A stretch of DNA of 64,000 nt from an uncultured Oscillospiraceae bacterium (GTDB lineage Bacteria; Bacillota_A; Clostridia; Oscillospirales; Acutalibacteraceae): contig CAJUNS010000001.1 in assembly GCA_910587995.1 (NCBI GenBank), forward strand, positions 62,001 through 126,000, read 5' to 3'. The notes under the pieces were generated by a model. That model searched no databases. It saw only the letters and a list, made by a program, of their open reading frames with translations, and was not told the origin of the DNA. Position 1 is the first letter of the stretch, and each line of letters starts with the position of its first letter. Shown piece by piece: positions 33,985 through 42,586 of the stretch. Made by a program: the position numbers and the translations under genes.

Positions 33985-35286
33985 TTATTTCACCTCATAT
34001 ACCACGCAGCCATGGGGCGGCACGGGGGCGCTGAGCCGTCCGGCCTCTATGCTGGCGGGCGATTTGGTCCACAGTTCCCGGCCTTTGGTAACGCCGGGGA
34101 AGATTTCGGTTAAGTCCAGGCAAAGCTCCTGGGCCTCTTCCGCCAGATTAAAAAGCGCCGCGTACCGCTGGCCGGTCTTGTCATTTTCAGCTGTCCACAG
34201 CGCCTGGTTCCCGGTTCTCTCCCGCTGGCTGGGCCTGCACGCCGGGGGCAGCATGGCCAGCACCGCCCGGTTGGTCAGCAGGGCCAAGGTCGCCTGGTCC
34301 AGCTTGGTCAGCTCCGCGCCCAGCATCAGGGGGGAGCCGAACAGGCACCACAGGGTCATCATGGTCCGCTGCTCGTCCGGCGTAAGGCGGCTGTCCCATT
34401 CCCCCTTGCCAAAACCGCCGCCCAGCTTCCCCAGGGGCAGCATGTCGCAGTCCGGGTAGCAGCCGGGGGCAATGTGGTCCTGCCAAATTTCGCACCGGGG
34501 AAACATGGCCTTAAGCAGGGCCCAGTCGTCCCAAAGGTCGTCGGTGATGCGCCACATATTGGCGTACTTTTTATAGTGCCAGGCTTTTTGAATGATGGCC
34601 GGACCCGGGGACAGAGACAGCACCATGGGCCGCCCGGCTTTCTGGATGGCCCGGTGGAGCATCTCGATCTCGTGCTTTCGCTCATAGCCCTTTTCGCTGT
34701 GGTCCACCAGATTGTCCGTGTTGCAGATATCGTCGCATTTGATAAAGTCCACGCCCCAGTCCGCGTACAGCTGGATGATGGAATCGTAATAGGCCTGTCC
34801 CTCCGGGCAGTTCCGCACGCCATACATATCCGGGTTCCAGCGGCAGACCGAGTTGGGCTCGGCCACATGGTCCGCCGTGGTGTGGGTATGCAAAATCTTT
34901 GTGTGGCTATGGGCCGCCTGCCGGGGGATGCCCCGCATGATGTGGATGCCGAATTTCAGCCCCAGGCTGTGAATGTACTCCGCCAGGGGCTGGAAGCCAG
35001 CGCCCCCAGCCGAGGAGGGAAAGCGCTCCGGGTCTGGCAGCAGGCGGGAGTATGGGTCCATCTCCACCGGGGCGAAGGGGATGTACTGGTACTGGTCCCG
35101 CATGGACCCGGCCCCGTGGGCGTACCACTCAATGTCAATGACCACATACTCCCAGCCAAAGGGCAGCAGCTTCTCCGCCAGAACCTGGGCATTGGCCCGC
35201 ACCTGGGCCTCGTTAACCGTGGTGTCGTAATAGTCGTAGCTGTTCCACCCCATAGGCGGGGTGGGCGCGAAGTGGTTTTTGTTCAT
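33985..35286 (-). CDS. GH27 family glycosidase (alpha-galactosidase or beta-L-arabinopyranosidase)
   Basis: 433-aa clan GH-D enzyme. TPPMGWNSYDYYDTTV is the signature opening; the nucleophile lies in DFIKCDDI and the acid/base Asp in WRITDDLWDDW. GH27 includes alpha-galactosidases and beta-L-arabinopyranosidases; the neighbours (GH51, GH127) make an arabinose substrate plausible but do not prove it. No signal peptide. ATG at 35286 overlaps the DUF6171 stop as ATGA with GGAGGGAG upstream. Confidence 0.88.
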   Translation of the reverse strand: MNKNHFAPTPPMGWNSYDYYDTTVNEAQVRANAQVLAEKLLPFGWEYVVIDIEWYAHGAGSMRDQYQYIPFAPVEMDPYSRLLPDPERFPSSAGGAGFQPLAEYIHSLGLKFGIHIMRGIPRQAAHSHTKILHTHTTADHVAEPNSVCRWNPDMYGVRNCPEGQAYYDSIIQLYADWGVDFIKCDDICNTDNLVDHSEKGYERKHEIEMLHRAIQKAGRPMVLSLSPGPAIIQKAWHYKKYANMWRITDDLWDDWALLKAMFPRCEIWQDHIAPGCYPDCDMLPLGKLGGGFGKGEWDSRLTPDEQRTMMTLWCLFGSPLMLGAELTKLDQATLALLTNRAVLAMLPPACRPSQRERTGNQALWTAENDKTGQRYAALFNLAEEAQELCLDLTEIFPGVTKGRELWTKSPASIEAGRLSAPVPPHGCVVYEVK

Positions 35287-35546
35287 GATGCTCCCTCCTT
35301 GCTCCACCTGCCCTGGGGACAGCTTTGGGCCGCCTTTGCCGCCCGCACCTCCGCAAAGCAGCCGCACTGGGCGCACATGCCGTTTTGCAGGTCCGGGCAG
35401 GCCCGGCACAGGGCCAGCCGCTCCTGGTACCCGGCCTGGCTGGCCTTTTGCTCTGGGGGCAGGTTTTCAATGTATTGATAAATGGACTTGAAGTATTCCC
35501 CGTCCAGCTCCCGCAGCAGGCAGCGCTTGCAGGGGGGCCGGTTCAT
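35283..35546 (-). CDS. Small cysteine-rich protein (DUF6171-like)
   Basis: 87 aa with CxxC pairs: CKRC (residues 6-9), CRAC, and CAQCGC followed by FAEVRAAKAAQSCP. The pattern suggests a zinc-binding mini-protein and matches the small clostridial family I know as DUF6171. It overlaps both neighbours by ATGA (GH51 stop, GH27 start), so it is translated within the arabinoside operon. Function unknown. Confidence 0.75.
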   Translation of the reverse strand: MNRPPCKRCLLRELDGEYFKSIYQYIENLPPEQKASQAGYQERLALCRACPDLQNGMCAQCGCFAEVRAAKAAQSCPQGRWSKEGAS

Positions 35547-37021
35547 CGAAGGGTAAACGCCGCCACGGAGCAGGGGGGCAGCACGGCCTGGAAGCCCTCT
35601 TCCACCTTTGCCGCGGCCAGGGCGGCGGGCTTCACAATCTCGCCCGCGCCAAAATCGTTAAAGGCCCCGCAGCCGCCGGTGAGCACCCGGCCCTCCACCT
35701 GGCTTAGCTGGCCCAGGCCAGCAAGGACGCAATCCAGCTGGGCCGGGCGTTTGTCGTCCAGATTGGCGGCGGTGACCAGCACGCCCTCCGGCCCCTGGCT
35801 GGCGGAAATGTGCAGGTTGGGCACCTGGTTTTCTCCCTCTCCGGTGAGGACGGTCTCTACATAGCTTTCCAGCTGCTTGGCTCCCTGGTGACCCTGGTAC
35901 ATCTCGAACACATGGTAGGTGGGCGTGCGCACCAGCTTGCTCCCCTCGGTGAGAAGGACCGCCTGGAGCACGTTTACCACCTGGGCAAGGTTGGCCATAA
36001 CCACCGTATCGCAGTGGTTGTTGAAGATGTTTAGGTTAATGGCCGCCACCAACGCGTCCCGCATGGTGTTCTGCTGGTAGAGGAAGCCCGGGTTTGTTCC
36101 CGGCTCCACATCGTACCAGGTTCCCCACTCGTCCACGCAGAGGCCCACCTGCCGGCCGCCTTGGTACTGCCGGATGATGCGGCTGTGGTTCTCCACCAAC
36201 TCCTCCATATAGAGGGTGTTGCGCAGGGTGCTGTAATACTCCTGCCGGGGAAAGCCCGTGGCGGCGCCCTTGTCGTTCCAGTCCTTGGTGCGGGGGCGGG
36301 TGTAGTAGTGCAGGCTCACCGCGTCAATGAGCCCACCCGCCTGCTCTACCACCGTCTTGGTCCAGTGGTAGTCGTCCACATTGGCTCCGGAGGCGATTTT
36401 GTAGATTTTGTGCTCGCTGTCGTAGTTCCGCAGGTAGGTGGCATATTGGCGGCACAGGTCCGCGTAAAACTCCGCCCGCATGCTGCCGCCGCAGCCCCAG
36501 GCCTCGTTGCCAATGCCCCAATATTTTACGTTCCAAGGGGCCTCCTGGCCGTTTTGGCGGCGCTCCCCGGCCATGGGGGACTGGCCCCCCATGTTGCAGT
36601 ACTCCACCCAGTCCGAAAACTCCTGCACCGTGCCGCTGCCCACATTGCCGGAGATATACGGCTGGCAGCCCAGCTGGCGGCAGAGCTCCAAAAACTCATG
36701 GGTGCCGAAGCTGTTGTCCTCGGTGACACCGCCCCAGTTGGTGTTCACAATTTTCTTCCGGCTCTCCTGCGGCCCAATGCCGTCCCGCCAGTGGTAGGTG
36801 TCCGCAAAGCAGCCCCCCGGCCAGCGCAGCAGGGGGATGCCCATCTTTTTCAGGGCCTCCACCACATCGGCGCGCATGCCGTTTACATGGGGGATGTCCG
36901 AGTCCTGGCCCACATAGAGGCCGTTGTAGACGCACCGGCCCAGGTGCTCGGAAAAGTGGCCGTAAATGTTGGGGTTAATGGTCCCCTTCGATCGGTTTCC
37001 GTTGACAATTGCTTTAGCCAT
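35543..37021 (-). CDS. Alpha-L-arabinofuranosidase (GH51)
   Basis: 492-aa intracellular GH51 enzyme releasing alpha-linked L-arabinofuranose. NPNIYGHFSEHLGRCVYNG and LRWPGGCFADTYHWRDGIGP are signature segments; the acid/base Glu is in WGIGNEAWGCGG and the nucleophile Glu in CVDEWGTWYD. No signal peptide. It starts 14 bp after recX and leads the arabinoside block GH51-DUF6171-GH27-GH127. Confidence 0.95.
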   Translation of the reverse strand: MAKAIVNGNRSKGTINPNIYGHFSEHLGRCVYNGLYVGQDSDIPHVNGMRADVVEALKKMGIPLLRWPGGCFADTYHWRDGIGPQESRKKIVNTNWGGVTEDNSFGTHEFLELCRQLGCQPYISGNVGSGTVQEFSDWVEYCNMGGQSPMAGERRQNGQEAPWNVKYWGIGNEAWGCGGSMRAEFYADLCRQYATYLRNYDSEHKIYKIASGANVDDYHWTKTVVEQAGGLIDAVSLHYYTRPRTKDWNDKGAATGFPRQEYYSTLRNTLYMEELVENHSRIIRQYQGGRQVGLCVDEWGTWYDVEPGTNPGFLYQQNTMRDALVAAINLNIFNNHCDTVVMANLAQVVNVLQAVLLTEGSKLVRTPTYHVFEMYQGHQGAKQLESYVETVLTGEGENQVPNLHISASQGPEGVLVTAANLDDKRPAQLDCVLAGLGQLSQVEGRVLTGGCGAFNDFGAGEIVKPAALAAAKVEEGFQAVLPPCSVAAFTLR

Positions 37022-37035
37022 GGCAAAAGGCCTCC

Positions 37036-37665
37036 TTATTCTGCTTCAAATTCATCCCAGGCCATTCCCTCCCGAATCTCCTCGTAGGAATAGCCCCGCC
37101 GCTGCAAGGCGGCAAAGGCCCGGCGGCGCTGTTTTTCGTCCTCCCGCCAGCCGGAGTATTTGGTTTCCAGCACAGCCCGGACGTTCTCAGCCACCAGCCC
37201 GCCCTCGTCCCTCTGCCGGTACTCTTCCAGCAGCTCTTCAATCAGCTCCCCGTCAATGCCCTTGCGCCGGAGCTCCTGCTTCACCCGCAGGGGCCCCCAG
37301 CGCTTGCGCAAAAACATCTCCCGGGCGCGGTCACGGGCATAGGCCTGGTCGTCCACCAGACCCAGCTCCTCCATCTGTCCGGCAGCGGCCTCGGCGGCCT
37401 CCCAAGAGGCGGCGGTGCGGGCGATCTTCTCGGTCAGCTCCCGCTTGGAGTGATTCCTGTGCTCCAGTAAGTACAGGGCCTTTTCCTTGGCCCGCCGGGC
37501 ATCCGAGTCCAAAATCAGCTGGTGCAGCTCCTCGTCGGAGATCTGGTCTCCAGGCCGCAGCCCGGCCCGCAAAAAAACCTCCCGGTCCAGCTTCACCGCC
37601 TCTTCCCCGTCCAGGTACAGCTGGACCAGCCCCTTGCGCCGGGGCTCGGCAGCGGTCAGCTCCAT
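37036..37665 (-). CDS. recX: RecA regulator RecX
   Basis: 209-aa RecX, which modulates RecA filaments. It shows three-helix repeats: ALYLLEHRNHSKRELTEKI, EELGLVDDQAYARDRARE, GPLRVKQELRRKGIDGELI and RRAFAALQRRGYSYEEI. The ATG overlaps the recA stop by one base (TGATG), implying coupled expression. Downstream after 14 bp comes the arabinoside block. Confidence 0.93.
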   Translation of the reverse strand: MELTAAEPRRKGLVQLYLDGEEAVKLDREVFLRAGLRPGDQISDEELHQLILDSDARRAKEKALYLLEHRNHSKRELTEKIARTAASWEAAEAAAGQMEELGLVDDQAYARDRAREMFLRKRWGPLRVKQELRRKGIDGELIEELLEEYRQRDEGGLVAENVRAVLETKYSGWREDEKQRRRAFAALQRRGYSYEEIREGMAWDEFEAE

Positions 37666-38840
37666 CAATCCACCTCAATGTCGATGGACGGGTCGTCCAC
37701 CGGCGGCGCGGGCTTTTTGGGCGCGGAGGCCTCGGGGGGAGCCGCCGGGGGCTCTGCCGCGGCCTCCGCCGGACGGGCGGCCGCTCCCTTAGGCGCGGTT
37801 TTCGCGAACAGCTTGTCCACGTTCTCCCGCACCTTCTTTTCCACCTCGGCGGCTATTTCGGCGTTGTTGGCCAAAAAGTCCTTCACCTTGTCCCGGCCCT
37901 GGCCAATGCGCTCCCCGCTGTAAGAGAACCAGGAGCCGCTTTTCTGGATGATGTCCAGCTGCACGGCAATGTCCATGAGCTCACCGGTGCGGGAGATGCC
38001 CGTGCCGTACATCACGTCAAACTCAGCGGTGCGGAAGGGCGGGGCCACCTTGTTCTTTACCACCCGGGCCTTGGTGTGGGAGCCGATGATGTCCGTACCG
38101 CTCTTAATGGCCTCTCCCTTGCGCACATCAATGCGCACGGAAGAATAGAACTTCAGCGCCCGCCCGCCGGGGGTCACCTCCGGGTTGCCGTACATCACGC
38201 CCACCTTTTCCCGCAGCTGGTTGATGAAGATGGCCACGCAGTTGGACTTGGCGATGGCCCCGGCCAGCTTCCGCAGGGCCTGGCTCATCAGCCGGGCCTG
38301 CAGGCCCACATGGGTGTCGCCCATCTCCCCCTCAATCTCCGCCCGGGGCACCAGGGCCGCCACAGAGTCCACCACAATCACGTCAATGGCGTTGGAGCGC
38401 ACCAAAGCCTCGGTGATCTCCAGGGCCTGTTCGCCGGTGTCTGGCTGCGAGACCAGCAGGCTTTCCACATCCACCCCCAGGTTAGCGGCATAAACCGGGT
38501 CCAGGGCGTGCTCCACATCGATGAAGGCCGCGTTGCCCCCCAGCTTCTGTCCCTCGGCCACGCAGTGCAGGGCCAGGGTGGTTTTGCCAGAAGATTCCGG
38601 GCCATAGATCTCCACAATCCGCCCCCGGGGCAGGCCGCCGATGCCCAGGGCCAGGTCCAGCGAGAGCGACCCGGTGGGAACGGCCTCCAGGTTCAGCTCG
38701 GAGTTCTGGCCCAGGCGCATCACCGCCCCCTCGCCAAACTGCTTCTTAATTTGCGTCAGCGCGGTTTCCAGGGCCTTGGCCTTGTCCTCGGGCCTGCCCT
38801 CCGCCCGGGTGCTGATGGGCGCTTGCTTCTTTTCCGCCAT
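37665..38840 (-). CDS. recA: Recombinase RecA
   Basis: 391-aa strand-exchange and SOS coprotease protein. Walker A YGPESSGKTTLALH, Walker B DVIVVDSVAALVP, loop L1 GEMGDTHVGLQARLMSQALR and INQLREKVGVMYGNPEVTPG are standard. The C-terminal ~40 residues form an unusual Ala/Pro-rich tail (PAEAAAEPPAAPPEASAPK) ending in an acidic stretch. It is expressed from a strong promoter beside a LexA-type box. Confidence 0.98.
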   Translation of the reverse strand: MAEKKQAPISTRAEGRPEDKAKALETALTQIKKQFGEGAVMRLGQNSELNLEAVPTGSLSLDLALGIGGLPRGRIVEIYGPESSGKTTLALHCVAEGQKLGGNAAFIDVEHALDPVYAANLGVDVESLLVSQPDTGEQALEITEALVRSNAIDVIVVDSVAALVPRAEIEGEMGDTHVGLQARLMSQALRKLAGAIAKSNCVAIFINQLREKVGVMYGNPEVTPGGRALKFYSSVRIDVRKGEAIKSGTDIIGSHTKARVVKNKVAPPFRTAEFDVMYGTGISRTGELMDIAVQLDIIQKSGSWFSYSGERIGQGRDKVKDFLANNAEIAAEVEKKVRENVDKLFAKTAPKGAAARPAEAAAEPPAAPPEASAPKKPAPPVDDPSIDIEVD

Positions 38841-38944
38841 AAATATCCATCTTCCCTTCCCATGCGGGCCCTTATAGCAAACGCCCTTGAGCCGCGTTTC
38901 CTATGCCGGCCTGCGCAAAACTTCTAATTTTGGGTCCTCTGCTT

Positions 38945-38973
38945 ATTATATAAGAAAAGCCCCGCAAAAGCAA
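38945..38973 (-). promoter_or_regulatory. Promoter of recA
   Basis: Minus strand TTGCTT (38968-38973), 17-bp spacer, TATAAT (38945-38950), about 105 bp upstream of recA. Confidence 0.85.
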
Positions 38974-38990
38974 TAGCTTTCGGAGCTTTT

Positions 38991-39004
38991 CGAACAGATG
39001 TTTT
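38991..39004. promoter_or_regulatory. LexA (SOS) box upstream of recA
   Basis: CGAACAGATGTTTT matches the Firmicutes LexA consensus CGAACRNRYGTTYG at all but the final position or two. It lies 18 bp upstream of the recA -35, a place where LexA can still repress. Confidence 0.7.
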
Positions 39005-39023
39005 TGCAATCCAGTTCCGGCCG

Positions 39024-40244
39024 CTACTGGTCCTCGCCGCCATGCAGAATCTCCCGCAGCAGCTCCACCGTGTCGTACTGGTGGGGGTCGCTGGCTGGGG
39101 GCGAGGCGGGCTGGGGGGCCGCAGGCCGGGGCGGCTGGGGCGGAGGCTCGTGAGTCATCGGTTCCTGGCTCATGGGCTCCAAAGGCTGAGGCCGTACCGG
39201 CCGGGGGGCGGGCCGCGTTGGCGCAGGGGCAGGCTCCGGGCGGGGCGGCTGGGCCATCTCCTCGGGCAAAACAAATTCCTCCGTGTACATAGAGGCCTGG
39301 GGCGGGGCCTGCCGGGCGGGCTGGGGCAGCTCAAACTCCTCTGTGTACATGCTGCCGTTTACCGGCACGGACAAAGCCTCAGGCTCTGGCCGGTGGAGCA
39401 CCGGCGGGCGCTCCTCGTAACCGGGCTCATATTCATAGACCGGCTCCGGCGGCTGGGGCTCCCGGGGGCGGGGCGGTTGAGGACGCCGGGCGGCGGGGCG
39501 GCGGTTTTCGGCCTCATGAATCTCTTCAAAGATGCCATCCCGCTCATCCGTGTTCCGGCGGCCCCGGAAAATGAAGACCGCCAAGGTGATAAGGCCCAGA
39601 GAGCCCACGCCCACAAAACTGGCTCCGCCGTAAAAAAGCACCACGGACATGGAGTTGTTTTTCTGGGTTAAGCGGGCAAAGGTCCGGTAATTGGGCTCCG
39701 CGCTGCCAGGAACCGGGGTGGCGCTGGGCGCCGGGGTGGGGGTGGCGCTGCTGGGGCTGAAGCTGGGCTGGCGGATGGTGCCCCCTGTGCCCCCAGGCAC
39801 CCGGGCGGGCGCGGAGCTTGCCTGACTGGAGCTGGTACCTCCGGTCTCTTCCGGCGGCGTCCAGGGCTCATCCGGTTCCTCCCACTCCCCTGGCTCAGAA
39901 GAGCTGGGGCCGTCTCCCGGCTCTGGGGTGGAATCCTCTCCCCCTGGTTCCGGCGTAGGCTCCCCGTCTCCTGGTTCCGGGGTGGGATCTTCCCCTCCCG
40001 GCTCCGGCGTGGGGTCTTCCCCGCCGGGTCCCGGCTCCTCGCCGCCGGGCTCGGAAGAGGGCGGCTCTTCCTCCGGGGGCTCCTCTGCCGGCGGTTCCTC
40101 GTCCCCGCTGGGGGCTATGTCAGAGTAGACCTCGTCTCCCCCTTCTTCCGCGGCGGCGGGCAGGGCCAGCATAGTCAGGCAAAACGCCGCCGCCATGGCC
40201 AGCAGCAGCCGCCGCAACATTTTTGCAGATGCGTTTTTTCTCAT
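39024..40244 (-). CDS. Pro/Glu-rich single-pass membrane protein
   Basis: Unrecognised 406-aa protein. A signal peptide (LLLAMAAAFCLTMLALPAAA) precedes a ~150-residue extracellular region dominated by EPPAEEPPEEEPP and repeated PGGEDPTPEPG units. One transmembrane helix follows (VGVGSLGLITLAVFIFRGRR), then a Pro/Arg-rich cytoplasmic tail holding two copies of SMYTEEFxLP and ending VELLREILHGGEDQ. The duplicated SMYTEEF motif looks like a short linear interaction site. ATG at 40244 with GGAGG at 13 nt; a longer start at 40289 is possible. Upstream lies a decayed lipoprotein gene. Confidence 0.75.
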   Translation of the reverse strand: MRKNASAKMLRRLLLAMAAAFCLTMLALPAAAEEGGDEVYSDIAPSGDEEPPAEEPPEEEPPSSEPGGEEPGPGGEDPTPEPGGEDPTPEPGDGEPTPEPGGEDSTPEPGDGPSSSEPGEWEEPDEPWTPPEETGGTSSSQASSAPARVPGGTGGTIRQPSFSPSSATPTPAPSATPVPGSAEPNYRTFARLTQKNNSMSVVLFYGGASFVGVGSLGLITLAVFIFRGRRNTDERDGIFEEIHEAENRRPAARRPQPPRPREPQPPEPVYEYEPGYEERPPVLHRPEPEALSVPVNGSMYTEEFELPQPARQAPPQASMYTEEFVLPEEMAQPPRPEPAPAPTRPAPRPVRPQPLEPMSQEPMTHEPPPQPPRPAAPQPASPPASDPHQYDTVELLREILHGGEDQ

Positions 40245-40285
40245 ATCAAATATCAAGCCTCCGTTCTCCAGATCATGAGTCCATC

Positions 40286-40727
40286 TCATCCTTCCGCCTG
40301 AAAGCCGCGCACCCCCTCTTTCAGGCTCTCCGCGTCCAGGGGCTGCCCGTCCACAACCGTTTGCAGACCGCAGTCAAGAGAGATGACATAATAGCGGTCC
40401 TCTACCAATAGTATCCCCATAGCCACATCGGTCATACTTCCCACGGTCCAGTGGGCGCTGGTCAGGCCCAAAGCGCCGTTGTACCCGTCCTTGGGGTGCG
40501 CGTAAGCCTCTACCATCTGGGCATATATCCCCAGCGCGGCCTCCTAGCTCCGCTCCTGGTCCTCCAAGGGGCCGCTGGTAAAGCTTACGCCGTAAAATTC
40601 CCCCGCTGGAGCGGGCATAGAGCAGCCTCTGCTGAAAGTCCTGCCCTCCTATGCTCCGGGGGGACTCAGGCACCAAAGCATTCTGGGCGCAGCCGGTCAG
40701 GCACAGCAGGGCCAGCATTCATTTCAT
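40286..40727 (-). pseudogene. Degraded lipoprotein gene
   Basis: Reading from ATG-AAA at 40727, an in-frame TGA precedes MLALLCLTGCAQNAL, a lipobox (LTGC) that would complete a lipoprotein signal. The frame continues QDFQQRLLYARSSG, then a run of five G shifts it (near 40605); the sequel EFYGVSFTSGPLEDQERS is in another frame and ends in TAG. After this the same frame continues EAALGIYAQMVEAYAHP to the natural end FQAEG. Two or three lesions in a once continuous lipoprotein of ~145 aa therefore make it a pseudogene, unless there is sequencing error. Family not recognised. Confidence 0.75.
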
Positions 40728-40789
40728 TCTACTGCCTTTCCAGGGGAAAACACCCTGTGGCTGGCGGAGCCGGGGCCCGCCTGTTTCGT

Positions 40790-42190
40790 TTAAAACGTCC
40801 CAATCCGTTCTTGCAGATACTGCTCCAGGCCCTCAATGGGCACCCGCTCCTGCCGCATGCTGTCCCGCTCGCGGACGGTAACGCAGTTGTCCGCCGTGGT
40901 CTTCTCATCCCCCACGGTCTGGAAGTCCACGGTTACGCAGAAGGGTGTGCCAATCTCGTCCTCCCGGCGGTAGCGCTTGCCAATGGAGCCTGTGTCATCA
41001 AAGTCGGCCATCATACAGCGGCTCACCTGGTCATAGACCTCCAAGGCCTTGGGGGAGAGCTTTTTGGACAGGGGCAGCACCGCCGCTTTATAGGGGGCCA
41101 GGGCGGGGCTGAGGCGCAGCACCACCCGGCTGTCGTTTTTCGCCTCGTCCAGCATCTCCACGTCATAGGCCTCGCACAGCAGGGCCAGCACCGTGCGGTC
41201 CAGGCCATAGGTGGACTCAATGATGTAGGGGATGAACTTCTCGTTGGTCTCCGGGTCCAGATAGTCCATCTTCTGGCCGCTGTACTCCTGGTGGCGGGTC
41301 AAATCAAAGTCTGTGCGGTTGTGGGTGCCGTTAATCTCCCCCCAGCCGAAGGGGAACTGGTACTCAATGTCGCAGGCGGCCTTGGCATAGTGGGCCAGCT
41401 TCTCGTGGTCGTGGAACCGGAGCTTCTCCCCCGGCAGGCCCAGGTCCTCAAAGAAGGTTCTGCCGTACTCCTTAAAGTAGGCGTACAGCTCCTCGTCGCT
41501 GCCCTCTTTGCAGAAGGTCTGGAACTCCATCTGCTCAAACTCAATGGTGCGGAAGGTAAAGTTGCCGGGGGTGATCTCGTTGCGGAAGGCCTTGCCGATC
41601 TGCCCAATGGAGAAGGGGAGCTTGGCCCGCATGGTGCGCTGCACATTGAGGAAGTTCACGTACTCGCCCTGGGCGTTCTCCGGGCGCAGGTAGATAACGG
41701 ACTTGCTGTCATTGGTGACTCCCCGGAAGGTCTGGAACATCAGGTTAAACTCCCGGATGTCCGTAAAGTTATGCTTGCCGCAGTGGGGGCAGGGGATGCT
41801 GTGGTCCTTGATGTACTGGAACATCTCCTCCTTGGTCATGCCGTCCGCGTGGGCCTCCGGGTCAAAGGCGTCGATCAAGTTGTCGGCCCGGTGGCGCATC
41901 TTGCACTCCTTGCAGTCCAGCAGGGGGTCGGAGAAGCTCTGCACATGGCCGCTGGCCTCCCAGACTCTGGGGTGCATCAGAATGTCCGCGTCCACCTCAT
42001 AGCTGTTGCGGCGCTCCTGGATGAAGCGCTTGCGCCAGGCGTCCTTCACATTGTTCTTCAGCCTTGCGCCCAAGGGGCCGTAGTCCCAGGTGTTGGCAAG
42101 GCCGCCGTATATTTCGCTGCCAGGGAAGATAAAGCCCCGGGTCTTGCACAGGTTGACAATCATGTCCATGGTCTTTTCACTGGTCTGCAT
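40790..42190 (-). CDS. glyS: Glycine--tRNA ligase (single-chain, class II)
   Basis: 466-aa homodimeric glycyl-tRNA synthetase. N-terminal ICKTRGFIFPGSEIYGG-like segment, motif 2 region GQIGKAFRNEITP, FEQMEFQTF, and motif 3 STYGLDRTVLALL. A zinc-binding insertion with CKECKMRHRAD and CPHCGKHNF is present. The anticodon-binding domain ends the protein. ATG at 42190 with AAAGGA upstream. No T-box leader was recognised in the 150 bp before it. Confidence 0.97.
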   Translation of the reverse strand: MQTSEKTMDMIVNLCKTRGFIFPGSEIYGGLANTWDYGPLGARLKNNVKDAWRKRFIQERRNSYEVDADILMHPRVWEASGHVQSFSDPLLDCKECKMRHRADNLIDAFDPEAHADGMTKEEMFQYIKDHSIPCPHCGKHNFTDIREFNLMFQTFRGVTNDSKSVIYLRPENAQGEYVNFLNVQRTMRAKLPFSIGQIGKAFRNEITPGNFTFRTIEFEQMEFQTFCKEGSDEELYAYFKEYGRTFFEDLGLPGEKLRFHDHEKLAHYAKAACDIEYQFPFGWGEINGTHNRTDFDLTRHQEYSGQKMDYLDPETNEKFIPYIIESTYGLDRTVLALLCEAYDVEMLDEAKNDSRVVLRLSPALAPYKAAVLPLSKKLSPKALEVYDQVSRCMMADFDDTGSIGKRYRREDEIGTPFCVTVDFQTVGDEKTTADNCVTVRERDSMRQERVPIEGLEQYLQERIGTF

Positions 42191-42343
42191 TCTACAATTA
42201 CATCCTTTCGCGTTTTGGGGATACGGTTCATAGAGGGCGCGGGGTTCCCGCTCCGCCGCCTCCGAAGAGGGTCATGCCCTTCGCTTCGGGAAAGCGCGGA
42301 ACTTGTCCGGCCCAGGTTATCTGTCAAGCAACGCCTCTGCTCC

Positions 42344-42433
42344 GGGATTGCCCCAACCACAGAGATAATCATCTGTGTTCCCCTGCCCTACGGGCGGGGG
42401 GAACACGAAAAGCTCTCCGAAACGGACACTCCC
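42344..42433 (+). mobile_element. MITE-like element, copy D (90 bp)
   Basis: GGGATTGCCCCAACC on the left and GGACACTCCC on the right, with hairpin GTGTTCCCCTGCCC/GGGCGGGGGGAACAC. It is flanked by an exact 9-bp direct repeat CTCTGCTCC (42335-42343 and 42434-42442). It lies in the divergent gap between glyS and ruvC. Confidence 0.85.
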
Positions 42434-42514
42434 CTCTGCTCCCTCCCCATGGGGCGCGTTTCGCCCTTCTGCTGTCATTTTATCAAATCTTGCGCCAGTT
42501 TGCAAGAAAAACCG

Positions 42515-42543
42515 TTCCCTTTTCCGCGGGTTTCTGCTATAAT
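42515..42543 (+). promoter_or_regulatory. Promoter of ruvC
   Basis: TTCCCT, 17-bp spacer, TATAAT (42538-42543). The -10 is perfect and the -35 weak; 43 bp before the GTG start. Confidence 0.55.
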
Positions 42544-42586
42544 AAGGGCAGACAAGCTCAATCGCGCCCCAAACAGGAGGATTGCC

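Noticed and set aside
42191..42343. T-box riboswitch before glyS
   Set aside because: No T-box consensus, specifier stem or antiterminator could be found in the available leader.
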